Origin: Tritrichomonas musculus
Taxonomy: Eukaryota; Parabasalia; Tritrichomonadida; Tritrichomonadidae
NCBI GenBank assembly: GCA_039105265.1
Contig: JAPFFF010000003.1
Coordinates: 4,712,001-4,776,000, forward strand
Reading direction: 5' to 3'
DNA: 64,000 nucleotides
The notes beneath the pieces are model-generated. The model made no database searches, had not been told where the DNA came from, and was given only the letters and a program-made list of their open reading frames with translations. The position numbers and the translations under genes were made by a program. The first letter of the stretch is position 1, and each line of letters begins with the position of its first letter. Shown piece after piece: positions 1-10,399 of the stretch.

Positions 1-1734
1 TATTTTCGTTAAATTATAATTTTCAATTGCATTCAAATATTGATTAATGATTTGATAATATTGCATTCCACCTAAACTTTTTGTTGTAAATAATTCATCA
101 TCTTGGATTTTTTCCCATTGATTTTTGGCATCAATAAAAGTTTTGCCAACTGACACATGATCAGTTGGCCATAGATCAATTTGAAGCAATGTTATAATTG
201 ATAAAAAATCACGAATATTAGTAAATCTTACAAATTTTGAATAACTTTTCCTATATATTATAATTAGTATAATTTGTGAAGATATAGATAAAATAAAAAG
301 TATTAAACAAACTAGATGAAAAGTGGAAAAGCATTTTTTTGATTGCTTTGTATAGGTTGGATCGAAGTTTTCCTTAATTTTTTCTTTCATTTCTGGATTT
401 GATTTAAAATGAAATAATAAACTTTGTTTGAGGACTAATCTATCATGACCAATTTTGGCAGAAAGTGATGAAAATAAAGATGGATCTGATTTCCAAACAG
501 CTTTCCAAAATTCAGCTTTCAATGAATTAATACTCGATAAAAAAACTGAGATATCTTCTTCTTGATTTGATTTTAGCCTTTGCTTCAAAGCAAAAAGGAA
601 AAAGGCATCAAAAAGATCTTTTGAATTACGTGATAATAGTTTTTTATAAATAAGAGTTAATATCTCGATTGGAATATTATAATCAAATTTGGCAATTGCC
701 CATAATTTATATGTTTCTAAAGAATTGAGATCCAGTGTTAATATACTATTAATAATGTCTTTTTTATCGAAGCTTTTTCGTTCAAAAACATTATTGATAT
801 AGCCAATCTTTGTATAAAAAATACGTTTTGAGATAAAGCTTATACAAAAAGCAACAGCAAAGCTAACACCTAGAATTGAACTTGGAATCCATATTTCCAT
901 TTGTGTTGAAATTGTTCGAGCGATTGATAATCCAAATGCAAAAATATAATAAGCTAAAGATATAAATGTTAACCATTGATCAGCATAAAGAGGAAAAATA
1001 GAAAAATAAATGATGCCTACAAATTGGATTATAACTGAAACAAATAATAATGATACTGAAGGATAATTAACAAATGATATTAGTTGATGAACAAAAGCGA
1101 TTGAGAATATTAAGATAATAACTTGAAATGGTTTTTGTGCTGATAAAAAATGAGTAAGTTTATATGAGGATACACTGTTGCATATTCCAGTGAAAAGAAT
1201 TATTGCGTATAAAAGAACATTAGACAAAAGTGTTAAAAAAAATAATAAATGATCATCATTAATTGATAAATATATATACCCACGGGAAAATACTACAAGA
1301 AGAATTGGAGTCAGTAAAGGGATGAAATAAAACCAAAAAAAACCAAACGCTTTTGTTACAAAAGGATGATGAAGAGGGGTAATAAGAACATAAAATGCAA
1401 TAAAAAAGGTTAATAAAAAATTTGCAATGACAACAGTATCGAAAAAAAAAGTAAGAATAAGAATCATTGGTTTGGTTGGACTAGAAATGGTGCCGGTTAA
1501 AATTGCATAAGGATAATCAATTGGAAGCATTGTGGGGTTATCAATTGGAGCGGGTGAAAGTGATGAAAGAAATTGGTAACAAATGAAAAGTATGTATACA
1601 AAAAAAGAAATGAAGCTGTTAATGATATTGTGATTTGAAACAAAAAATTGAAGTTCACTGGTAAAGTTCCCCAGTCTGTCATTCTCTCGATTGATGTAAT
1701 TTTGACTTTCTTCTTCAAGAAGATCAGTCTGCAT
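1..1734 (-). CDS. Multi-pass membrane protein, 3' end outside the window; possibly a trichomonad nucleotide-cyclase-type receptor
   Basis: The minus frame is open from the ATG at 1734 to the window edge, giving 578 visible residues with no stop; an in-frame TGA lies upstream at 1795-1797, which fixes the start region. After a short polar N-terminus there are about eight hydrophobic segments between residues ~40 and ~300. A soluble stretch of about 165 residues follows, then another hydrophobic segment near residue 470, then a further polar region that continues beyond the edge. This layout, and a motif of the type AEFWKAVW in the soluble stretch, resembles the N-terminal part of the large trichomonad membrane proteins that end in an adenylyl/guanylyl cyclase catalytic domain. 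That catalytic domain would lie outside the window, so the family call is an inference. The frame itself is well supported by its length in AT-rich DNA. Confidence 0.7.
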   Translation of the reverse strand, partial: MQTDLLEEESQNYINRENDRLGNFTSELQFFVSNHNIINSFISFFVYILFICYQFLSSLSPAPIDNPTMLPIDYPYAILTGTISSPTKPMILILTFFFDTVVIANFLLTFFIAFYVLITPLHHPFVTKAFGFFWFYFIPLLTPILLVVFSRGYIYLSINDDHLLFFLTLLSNVLLYAIILFTGICNSVSSYKLTHFLSAQKPFQVIILIFSIAFVHQLISFVNYPSVSLLFVSVIIQFVGIIYFSIFPLYADQWLTFISLAYYIFAFGLSIARTISTQMEIWIPSSILGVSFAVAFCISFISKRIFYTKIGYINNVFERKSFDKKDIINSILTLDLNSLETYKLWAIAKFDYNIPIEILTLIYKKLLSRNSKDLFDAFFLFALKQRLKSNQEEDISVFLSSINSLKAEFWKAVWKSDPSLFSSLSAKIGHDRLVLKQSLLFHFKSNPEMKEKIKENFDPTYTKQSKKCFSTFHLVCLILFILSISSQIILIIIYRKSYSKFVRFTNIRDFLSIITLLQIDLWPTDHVSVGKTFIDAKNQWEKIQDDELFTTKSLGGMQYYQIINQYLNAIENYNLTKI

Positions 1735-2299
1735 CAATCGAAAGTATTCACAAAATTTTTGAGAATTAATTTTATTGAAAAAAGAAGCGATATTTCAATG
1801 AAATTGTCTGAAATTTTAAAAAATCCTTTTTTCATAAATATTTTTAAATATTTAAGATATAATTTATATATTCATATAAATTCATGACTTATCTATATAT
1901 TAAAGCACTATATTGAACAAAATTTTATTTTTATTTCATACGAATACAAAGTAAATCTATATTATTTATAAATAGAGGTTTGTCAATAATTATCACAAAT
2001 TAAATTTTTTCTATCTTACAATCCTTATTTAGAATATGGTAAATAATATCAAGTTATATATTAAATGATTTATATAATAAAAATTTTTTATTATTGCATT
2101 CTGCAAAATAAAGTTAGCAAAAATAAAAATAGTTTATTTTAATTAAATTGATAACATTAATTTCAAGTATTTTCAAAAACTAAAGAATTTTTGAATGTGT
2201 TTTCAGAAAAATTGCAATATCAAAAATTATCTATATCAAAATATTTATTCACCGTTTTTTAAAAACAAACAAAAAAAGAAAATAATAAATAGAATGATA
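1735..2299. other. AT-rich intergenic spacer
   Basis: About 565 bases between the start of the membrane-protein gene and the end of the IFT56 gene. It must hold the promoter of the left-hand gene. I see no repeat, RNA gene or coding-like frame in it. Confidence 0.5.
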
Positions 2300-3991
2300 T
2301 TAATATCCCGTAATATTGAATTCATCTGAAGAATCAACATACTCCTGTATAACCAAGTAAATTTTTTGAATTTCTGGATTTTCTAGACTAACTCTATTCA
2401 AGATAGTAAGAACATCAATAATTTTTTCTGGAGTTTCTTTTCGAGCTAGAATTGCCCTGAAAACGCCAATTGCTGAAGCTACTAATCCTTCTTGGGTTGA
2501 TGAATCAATATCAAATTGAGAAATAACATCATAAGCTTTCATTGCATAGTAATATTCTCCAATGATGAAACATTCTGTTGATATAATTTGGAGGAGAACG
2601 TTTGCGTCTTCTGTAGTAGATGCCATTAAATATAAATTGAATGCTTTTTCGGCCTTATTATTTTTTATATAACATTTGCAAAGCCAAGAAACATAATATA
2701 TTTCTCGTGTATAAGTCTCATTGCTCACTTTTAATAAGTACTTTTCGGCTTCTGAATAACGTGCAAGTGCTGCTAGAGCCATTCCTTTATTGTAATTAAA
2801 TTCATCAATTTCGCCAACCACTTCTTCAATTGTCTGTAGAATGCTAAGAGAACTTGAATAATCGCCTTCAATGAATTTTGAAGTTGCCAGGCACTCTCGT
2901 CCTGGAACTGTATCTTTGATGATATCCATTTGGCCTATTTCAGAAAAAGAATTGTTCGCTTCTTCAATTAAAGTTGTATTTTGAGAAACTTGTCCCATGG
3001 CAAGAGAAACAGTAGCTTTTAAAATTGATTCGTTGATATCGAGTGGATCGATCTCTTGTGAAATGTTATATGCTTCTTCTGGTTCATTTTTTCTTAGATG
3101 AAGAACAGCTAGATTAAATCGAGCTTCTGGTAAAGAATTGATTAGTTTTGTAAGAACTGTAAATCCGTCATCGCCATTGTGGAAAATAACTTCATTGTGT
3201 TTAATCAATGCGTCAATGAAATTATATGTTGCTGAAGCAAATTTTTGAATTTGGAGAAGCTGTGATTCAGCAACATCAGTTCCAAATAATCTTAAATAAG
3301 CGCATGACTTTAAATTTAAAGAGACTGCTGAATCAGAATTTTCTGCTAAATACTGATCAACACTATCATTGCATTCCTCAAATTGATCCAATTTAAATTG
3401 GCACATTGCTATGTAAACATAAATTGCTAAATAATTGGGAAACATAGCAATTATTTTCTGATATAATTCGATTGCATCCTGGAAATTTGAGCGAGTGTAG
3501 TGAATTGCTGCAAGAGATAATTGATTTTCAAGCGTTCCCGTCATTGCTGAATGAGCTTGAAATAGTTGTTGGTCATCATGTCTATGCTGAGCAATATGAA
3601 ATAATAATCTGGTTTTCAAATCGCAATTTGGGCCTTTCATTGCACGGTCTTGAGCTAAATCATAGTCTCCATTATAAAAATGGCATGACGAAATGTATAA
3701 ATTTAGTGATAGGTCTGATGAATCTTCTTCAAGAAGTTTCTCGTATATTTCAATAGCCTCTGAATATTTTCCAAGATGAAATAAACTATACCCATTCCAA
3801 AGGGCCATTTCTCTTGTATAAGGTTGTTGCAATTCATCTCTGAGAAATTCAATAAATGTTGATGCTCCACTGTAATCACGATTTTCGATAAAATTTAGAA
3901 TAAATTGTTCATTCGCTTCGATTATTTGGTCATTGTTTAAAGGTTTTTCATTTTGCGTAGTTGTCTTTTTTTTACTTGCACCAACAAACAT
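2300..3991 (-). CDS. IFT56: Intraflagellar transport protein 56 (IFT56/TTC26/DYF-13)
   Basis: The product has 563 residues, close to the usual length of IFT56 (about 550), and starts at a true ATG. Co-linear similarity to the animal protein can be recalled along the whole length. It has the N-terminal pattern DYSGASTFIEF, a block LWNGYSLFHLGKYSEAIEIY, then QLSLAAIHYTRSNFQDAI, LPEARFNLAVLHLRK, TVPGRECLATSKFIEGDY, and the C-terminal YVSWLCKCYI and GEYYYAMKAYDV blocks. These are tetratricopeptide repeats filling most of the chain. IFT56 is a peripheral subunit of the IFT-B complex that helps carry selected motility cargo along the axoneme. A flagellate that builds external flagella is therefore expected. 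The gene is divergent from the C2-domain gene, with about 220 bases between the two ATGs. It appears intact and intronless. Confidence 0.92.
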   Translation of the reverse strand: MFVGASKKKTTTQNEKPLNNDQIIEANEQFILNFIENRDYSGASTFIEFLRDELQQPYTREMALWNGYSLFHLGKYSEAIEIYEKLLEEDSSDLSLNLYISSCHFYNGDYDLAQDRAMKGPNCDLKTRLLFHIAQHRHDDQQLFQAHSAMTGTLENQLSLAAIHYTRSNFQDAIELYQKIIAMFPNYLAIYVYIAMCQFKLDQFEECNDSVDQYLAENSDSAVSLNLKSCAYLRLFGTDVAESQLLQIQKFASATYNFIDALIKHNEVIFHNGDDGFTVLTKLINSLPEARFNLAVLHLRKNEPEEAYNISQEIDPLDINESILKATVSLAMGQVSQNTTLIEEANNSFSEIGQMDIIKDTVPGRECLATSKFIEGDYSSSLSILQTIEEVVGEIDEFNYNKGMALAALARYSEAEKYLLKVSNETYTREIYYVSWLCKCYIKNNKAEKAFNLYLMASTTEDANVLLQIISTECFIIGEYYYAMKAYDVISQFDIDSSTQEGLVASAIGVFRAILARKETPEKIIDVLTILNRVSLENPEIQKIYLVIQEYVDSSDEFNITGY

Positions 3992-4211
3992 GAAAATTCC
4001 TGAAAAAACGAAGTAATAATTCTAGATCATATTTCAATTACCAATTCAATTTTTTCGATCATTTTTATTTAACCAAACTTATATTAATAATTCTTTTTAT
4101 TAAAGAATTTTCGATTTTCTATTTAATATCTATGTTCAAAAATGATATAAAAATTGAGAGATATTTGCAGTTTTGACATCACCGATTTGTCAATTACTAA
4201 AAACTCGAGAA

Positions 4212-5480
4212 ATGATTTTCAATCTTCGCGTAATTGAAGCAAAAGATCTTCCAAAAATGGATATCAATGGAAAGGCTGATCCATATTGTAAAATTTATTT
4301 ATCTACAAATTCAAAAGATGCAAAACATACGAAAAAATTAAAAAAAACGCTTACGCCTGTATTTAACGATGTATTTACCTTCGATGTAACTAATTTTTCT
4401 CCTTCGGATTACATTTTTATCAAGTTAAAAGATCAAGATCCAGTGAAAGCTGAAGACATATCAACCATCAACCTTCCAATCATTGAATATGAACTTGGTA
4501 AGGTTTACGATTTATGGAAAGATATGACCCCAGCCAAAGGTGTTAAAAAAGGTGGACAAATTCATCTTGTTATCCATATCAGCTTAGCTGGTGAAGAGCC
4601 ATTTGTTGATACCTCAGCTCAGAAGGAAGCGCAAAAAGCATATCAACAAGAAGCAGTTAATCAAACAACAGAAGCGGAACAATCGCCTGAGTCTTCAGAT
4701 CAACAAATACAGATAACGCAACCAGAACAGCCAAATCAGCCACCTGAAGAATCATTTAAGAGTGTTGCTCGACCTACCCAACCAGAAATTATCGAAGAAG
4801 AAGAAGAAGAGTTACCTGAAATATATGATTATGGTTACTTTTCAACAGTAAATGTTACTCCATCAGTAGAAGGTAAAAAAGAATTGGATTATTCAAAATA
4901 TCATGTTTCTATTCTATCATTTAATAATGATGTTGTACATATTGAAGATCGATCTGAAAATGTTGGTGCTGAATTAGCTCTTCAACTTTTAGCCAGAGGA
5001 ATGCCTGTGAAATCAGATGTTCTTCCTTCATCTATAAATTCAATTACACAATATTTTGATTCTATGGAAGAGGAGCCAAAATCTTTATTGCTTTGTGTAG
5101 CCTCATCTGCATCAACTAGTAAGCTCAGAATAATACAAGAAGCTTATAATGAAGCCAATTTCATTATTCCTGATGTCGATGGAAATTCGCCTATTTCTTC
5201 CAAAATTATTGATAATCTTGAAGAATGTGCAGAAATCCAGAATTCAATCAATCTTGCTGATATTAATGATTCCCTTGGCTCTCTTTTCAAATTATCCCAT
5301 GATAATGATCGATATATTTTCAATTATTTATATGCTATTGGCCTTTCAAATGTTGGTAAAAAGATTGGAGGATGTGTTTTTATTGAAACTCCACTAGTTG
5401 AAACTGTTCAATTGCAAACTCAAATAGATTCAATTGTTCATCTACTTGAAGCTTTGCTAGAGCTTCCTAATTTTAATTGA
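4212..5480 (+). CDS. C2-domain protein with acidic linker and unassigned C-terminal domain
   Basis: The open frame begins earlier, but its first codons hold no ATG. The first in-frame ATG is at 4212 (MIFNLRVIEAKDLP), exactly where a C2 domain begins, so I use it; the product is 422 residues. Residues ~1-125 form a C2 domain: the loop DINGKADPYCK carries the usual calcium-loop Asp residues and KDQDPVKAED lies at the position of the third loop. C2 domains bind membrane phospholipids, often with calcium. Residues ~130-200 are a Gln/Pro/Glu-rich linker ending in a run of Glu. The remaining ~220 residues look globular and I do not recognise them. A weak Inr-like sequence (TCAATTACT) lies about 20 bases before the ATG. 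The gene is divergent from IFT56 and probably shares its promoter region. Confidence 0.85.
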   Translation: MIFNLRVIEAKDLPKMDINGKADPYCKIYLSTNSKDAKHTKKLKKTLTPVFNDVFTFDVTNFSPSDYIFIKLKDQDPVKAEDISTINLPIIEYELGKVYDLWKDMTPAKGVKKGGQIHLVIHISLAGEEPFVDTSAQKEAQKAYQQEAVNQTTEAEQSPESSDQQIQITQPEQPNQPPEESFKSVARPTQPEIIEEEEEELPEIYDYGYFSTVNVTPSVEGKKELDYSKYHVSILSFNNDVVHIEDRSENVGAELALQLLARGMPVKSDVLPSSINSITQYFDSMEEEPKSLLLCVASSASTSKLRIIQEAYNEANFIIPDVDGNSPISSKIIDNLEECAEIQNSINLADINDSLGSLFKLSHDNDRYIFNYLYAIGLSNVGKKIGGCVFIETPLVETVQLQTQIDSIVHLLEALLELPNFN

Positions 5481-6182
5481 TATATATGACGTATGATACT
5501 TTTTTTAAACTTTTTTGGAATATCTCTTAAAATGCTTTTTATAATTTTTAAGGACAAAGTTGGATTTAAATTTAATTGAATAAAATTGAATTTGCACAGA
5601 AAATATTGAATATGCATTGAATTTATTTCTATAGGTATTCAATATTTTCAAAGCTCCTCTTAAATAAAGTCGAATTCAAAAAGCTTTGGACAAACTTTTT
5701 AAATATATACTGAAAAGTATTCAATTTTGTCCCAGCATGAATGATTTTTTTTGTGAGATATATTGAAAAAATTTGAATTGCTAAAGGGGAAAAAGGGGAA
5801 AATAATAAAAAAACAAAGAAAAAAAGTTTCATTTTTATATAAAAACATATATTTTTGCATATGGATAATGTTGTATCTATCATTAATCCATATTTTGTAA
5901 GGAAAAAATCCTCAAAAAAATACCATTTGCCTAATCTTTAGTGAAAATTATAATAGATCTTTGCACAAATTCACTAGAAAACGCATGGTAAAGCCTGTAA
6001 TGATATTAAGATAGAGTTTTTTGTAAGCACATGCTCAAATACAATTTTTTGATCATGAATTTACATATTATTGGATGATCATCGATTATTAAGAATTGAG
6101 CTGTAAATTGAAAGTTCGGTAATATATGTTTTGGCTCGTATTAGAAACATTTTTTCATTATTGATTGGAATTTTAGTTAGTA
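5481..6182. other. AT-rich intergenic spacer before the transposon block
   Basis: No gene is visible in these 700 bases. A short stretch at about 5661-5700 (AAAGTCGAATTCAAAAAGCT) reappears in inverted orientation at about 21765-21800 just before the second MULE gene, which suggests an old dispersed repeat. Confidence 0.4.
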
Positions 6183-6187
6183 AAGTG

Positions 6188-6304
6188 TGTCCAGAATTAG
6201 GGAAGTGAGGTGAAATGAATTTAAATTGAGAAATTTTTTTTGTTTTCATTTTTTCTGAGACACCTCAGAAAAAAATGTCACTTTTTACTTCCCTAATTTT
6301 GGAC
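6188..6304. repeat. Hairpin formed by the left terminal repeat and an inverted internal copy
   Basis: The terminal repeat sequence GTCCAGAATTAGGGAAGTGA is followed about 70 bases later by its inverse (ACTTCCCTAATTTTGGAC). In the loop a second perfect hairpin, TTTTTCTGAG with CTCAGAAAAA, is seen at 6250-6274. A similar layout occurs in the deleted Tc1 element at 48488. It may be a subterminal transposase-binding site or a transcription stop; this is inference. Confidence 0.7.
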
Positions 6305-6354
6305 AAAAAAATAACTATATAAAAAGTATAAAATTTAATTTATTAAAAATATAA

Positions 6355-6683
6355 TTAATCATTATTTTTCTTCTTCCTCAATAAATAATAAAGACGATTT
6401 TTTAATGCCCCAATTGTAACATTTTCTGTGAATTTTGATTTCATTATGTCAAAATTTTTCCCATAATTTTCAAAACAAAGTAAAACAATTTGATCTTTCT
6501 CTTTGGTCCACTTTACAATTGGTCTGTCTGTTTTCCTCTTTTTTTTGTGATAATTTTGTACAACTTTTTGATAATCATCTTCTGAAATTTTTTCACCAAT
6601 AGAGTAATTCTATAAACCTTTAAATCTTCAGAAAAAACCTTATACTTCTTGAGAGAGCTCTCAATTGTTTTCAAAAAGTTCAT
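6355..6683 (-). pseudogene. SANT/Myb-like DNA-binding protein remnant inside the Tc1/mariner element
   Basis: From an ATG at 6683 the minus strand encodes MNFLKTIESSLKKYKVFSED. After one frameshift near 6600 it continues in a second frame through KRKTDRPIVKWTKEKDQIV and CFENYGKNFDIMKSKFTEN to a TAA at 6355-6357. In all there are about 109 codons. The W-x(11)-F and regularly spaced aromatic pattern, with basic residues following, matches a single SANT/Myb repeat. It lies between the left terminal repeat and the transposase and is on the same strand as the transposase. It could be an accessory transposon gene or a captured host fragment. The frameshift makes it non-functional as written. Confidence 0.55.
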
Positions 6684-6950
6684 TTATATTAGTAAATATA
6701 TAGCATAAATATATCTTGTTAAATATTTTGATTAATGGTTTTAAATCAGGAAAAATTTATTCATATATATATATAACTTAGAATTACCAAATTTTTTTAA
6801 TGATTTTAATGTTTTTTTTTTTTTGTGAATGGAAATATTAGATTTTAAAAAAAAGATAATAATAATAATTCAAGATGATTTTCAGATAAGATTAATTTTT
6901 ATTAAGAAATTGCTGCAAAATATTTCTACATTTTGCATATTGCAAAAATA

Positions 6951-7769
6951 GGTAAATCTTTATTTTTGAACTTTTTGGATTTTTTACTCTCAATTTTTTT
7001 GAATGCTTATTTGTCATAATATCTTTATAATTTTACTATTTAAGAAGTAAGTATTCGAGGTTTTTATACCAATAAACACCATTTCACAGCATTACAGGCA
7101 TTATATGCTCAATAATGAAGAAGAAAAATAAACTTCGAATTGCAATTTCCAATTTTTATTAAAATCGTTGTCTAAATTTCCCTTATTTCCTGCTTTTAAG
7201 AGCATAATGCTGGTATTACCGATCCAATAAAAAAAATTGAGAGCAAAAGATGAAAAAGAAACCAATATTTAGCTTCAAATTTTGAAGAGATATATATTAT
7301 CACAATTCTCACAAAAAGAACACAAATATGTCAAATGCGCTTTCACTCTTGGCTAATAAACCTGATAATTGTATTTTATCACAAAATTGGTGCAAAACGA
7401 TATATTTTTTTGCTCATTAAACACAAATAATTGCTTTTCTTATTCAATGCATATACTCATAGTTTATGCTAGATGAAATACTGCATATTTTAATGCATCT
7501 AAATTTTCTCACCCAAAGAAATGCTAATTATTATTTCATGATTTTTTTTTCTCAACAGAAAAATCTTAATAAATTCTATTTATGTATATTAAAATATTTA
7601 TAGTTTCTTCTTTTAGTATTTTATTTACTTATTTTCATGCTTTTTAGCTTTTTTAAAAAAATCCAAATTGAGAGGAAAAAATCTAAAAAGTTCAACTATT
7701 TGTGAACAAATATACAAAGAAAAAAATTGAGGGGAAAAAATCTAAAAAGTTCAAAAAAAAATATTTACC
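6951..7769. mobile_element. 819-bp MITE, copy 1
   Basis: The element begins GGTAAATCTTTATTTTTGAA and ends with the inverse of a very similar sequence, giving ~50-bp terminal inverted repeats. It is flanked by the 8-bp direct repeat CAAAAATA (6943-6950 and 7770-7777). A partial second copy of the right terminal sequence lies just inside the right end. There is no coding capacity. A second copy of exactly the same length lies at 53480-54298. The 8-bp duplication suggests mobilisation by a hAT- or MULE-type transposase. Confidence 0.88.
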
Positions 7770-7777
7770 CAAAAATA

Positions 7778-9448
7778 TGTTGACTAAAGGGGAATTTTTG
7801 CTTCAATTTTTTTTGTTAAAAAAAATGAAGATATACAAATAAATATAAAATATTTTAAAATATATTTATATAATATAAAATATATAATGGAACATAAAAT
7901 ATATATTGAATAAAATATCTAATAATAATCTTTTATTTCAAGATTTTATATACAATTAAGTGTTTTTTGACACATAGAAATACATTTAGTAATCCATAAT
8001 TAATATAGTTATAAAAATATTTATATTAATTTCAATGAGAATAAATAAAGAATACTCATCGTAGGAATAAAAAGATAATTCAATATATAATATTTCTGAG
8101 TAAGATTATTCAAAAAAAAATTTGAACTATTTCCAAATAACTTTTTGATATAAAATCTTTTTTTTTTGAAAGCTAATAATTTTTATTTCAAAACTTTTTC
8201 AATTATTACTTTTTTATTTTCCAAAAAATTGAATATTTCCGAAACAACTTTTTGTATATATAATATGATTTGGAAATATTAATTTTTTTAAAGAATTATT
8301 TATCAGTTTTGGCTGAAAATGCAGAAAAATTAATATTCCAGTTCATTGATTTCGTTTCACTCGAAAAAAACCTATTTTTATATAAACTTTAGTATTGAAT
8401 TGTTATTAAAAATATGCATAATTCTTTTTCAAAATCCACTTATTTCCGCATTTAAAAGATTCAATATCATCTTATACAAATCAATGGACAATAAATTTGC
8501 AAATTAAAAATCAAAAATTGGAAAAATTATTTATGATTTATTTGAAATATTAAATTTTAATGTAAACGAATAATAAATAATTTTTTTAAACGCATATTTA
8601 ATTGAATTACTGATTCTTTTTTTAACAAATATTTTTTGTTTATCAAAATAATGATTATTTATTAAACAAAAAATACGTTATCTACTCATTAAATAACGTT
8701 TTTTCTTAAAATGCAGATACTATTAATTTAATGCATATCTTATTTTAGGTTTAATATTTTATCAAAATAATTAATATATATAAATTGAGTATATATATAA
8801 GTATTATCATATGATATATTTTTAATTACTATATTTAATAAAAAGATATAAACATATTATTCTAATTCATTTGAGAATAAAAATAAAAATTGAATAAAAA
8901 ATTAGGATTTGTATCAAAAAGTTTAAATTTTTGAATGAAAAACATCTTTTTTATCATATCTTTTTTTTGCTACGATAAATTTTTTTTATTACTAATTAAC
9001 ATTTTATCAGAATTGAAAATTAAAATTATTTATCATATTTAAAAATCACAAATCCAAATTTGAAAAAAATCTCAAATCGGTTCCCCTTTTGTTGACTATG
9101 AAAAAGATTTTTGCCATCAATTAGGTATTAAGTCATCCAAATGGTACAAAGAGTGTTTTATTTTTCTTCTGTTTTGTGGAAAAATTAGTTTTAAGAACAT
9201 TTTTGATTTCAAAACATGTTAAGATTCTTCAATATTACTGAACAATGCATCAACTATATCATATTGTACCATTATATTGACTTATTTGTGCTTCCAACCT
9301 TTTAAAATCCTGTATATCTGAGAGAGATCTTATTTGATTTCTATAAAAAACAATAATAAACGCTCTTTTTTTATTCAAATTTTATTAGAAAATATCGTCA
9401 ATCTATTCAATTTAATATTATACTAATAATAGAAAATTTCAATTATTA
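7778..9448. other. Very AT-rich stretch inside the Tc1/mariner element, no gene seen
   Basis: About 1.67 kb with many homopolymer A and T runs. No frame with coding character and no clear terminal repeat pair was found. Confidence 0.4.
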
Positions 9449-10399
9449 TCAAAAAAATTGAATATATTTTCTTAATTTTTTGAAAATCGTATCAATTAGT
9501 ATAAGGTTAAATTGAGAGAAGTATAAGGTTTTTATAATTACTCTAATATTTTCAATTTTTTTCAAAATAATTCCTTCAGAAATCAAATCGCTAATTGTGC
9601 TTTGAATTTCTTCTGTTGTTATTGGATTTAATTTGCCACCTGAAATAAACTTCTGAATATTTTCTCCTTTGTTTTTAAGAACCAATAAGCATCTTCTTGG
9701 GAAATCATCAACCAAACCATTTATTGTTTTCATATCAAGCTTATTCCATACATCATTTATAACCGCTTTTAATTCACCTATATTTTGCGGTTTTGCTTGA
9801 TCCACTCGAAATTTAATTATTGCCCAAATCATTTCTATTATATTCATATCAGGACTATTAGGTGGCCAAATGAGCATTATTCTTGATATTCTTCTGATTG
9901 AGGCGATGCTAAGATCAGTGGTATGTGAAGTCGCACCATCCTGCTGAAATATGAAATCTTCACCGATTGTATTAATAGCAGAAGGTATAATATTTGAATT
10001 AATTATGTTTTGTTGATAAAATTCCTGGTTCATTGATTTTTCAACAAAAATGAGTTCAGATTTAAAATTTTTCCCAACCATTCCCCATATCATAAGAGAA
10101 GGAGAATATTTGGACTTATTTATTACGCAAAGTGGATTGTATTTGCGTAAATGATGCCAGACACCAGGATGGTGTGCATCAAGTTCGAAACGGGATTCAT
10201 CAGAAAACCCTATAATTTCAGAACTTATTTGGTCGGTTAAAATTGAATATGCGAAATTCATTCGCATTATTTTTTGTTCTTCAGTAATTTTAGGCTCTTG
10301 TATCATAGGTCCATACCAACAATGGTTACTTAATAAAATATTATCAATGGAGGATTTTGAAATTTCGATACTTTGGGTTTCTTTTAGTTGAAATGATAA
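9449..10399 (-). pseudogene. Tc1-type (DD34E) transposase, C-terminal three-quarters, cut off by MULE insertion
   Basis: The frame is open from the MULE boundary at 10399 to the stop at 9449, about 316 codons; an internal ATG at 10306 is not the original start. It reads FSDES (first catalytic Asp), FQQDGATSH (second Asp) and WPPNSPDMNIIEMIW (Glu), with 34 residues between the last two, which defines the Tc1-type DD34E catalytic core. The linker ISKSSIDNILLSNHCWYGP sits just inside the break. The N-terminal part with the DNA-binding domain lies 5.4 kb away at 15783-16060. The two parts are in the same frame across the MULE target site, so the gene was apparently uninterrupted until the MULE landed. 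Each half is open on its own. Confidence 0.88.
10392..10399. repeat. Left target-site duplication of the MULE
   Basis: AATGATAA occurs immediately outside both ends of the MULE (here and at 15783-15790). Mutator-like elements normally duplicate 8-11 bp. Confidence 0.9.

Noticed and set aside
1497-1887. Small frames near the left edge
   Set aside because: They overlap the long minus-strand frame (1-1734), which has clear membrane-protein character.
7770-9100. AAAGGGGAA words near 7787 and 9080 as terminal repeats of another element
   Set aside because: The match is only about nine bases and there is no flanking duplication.
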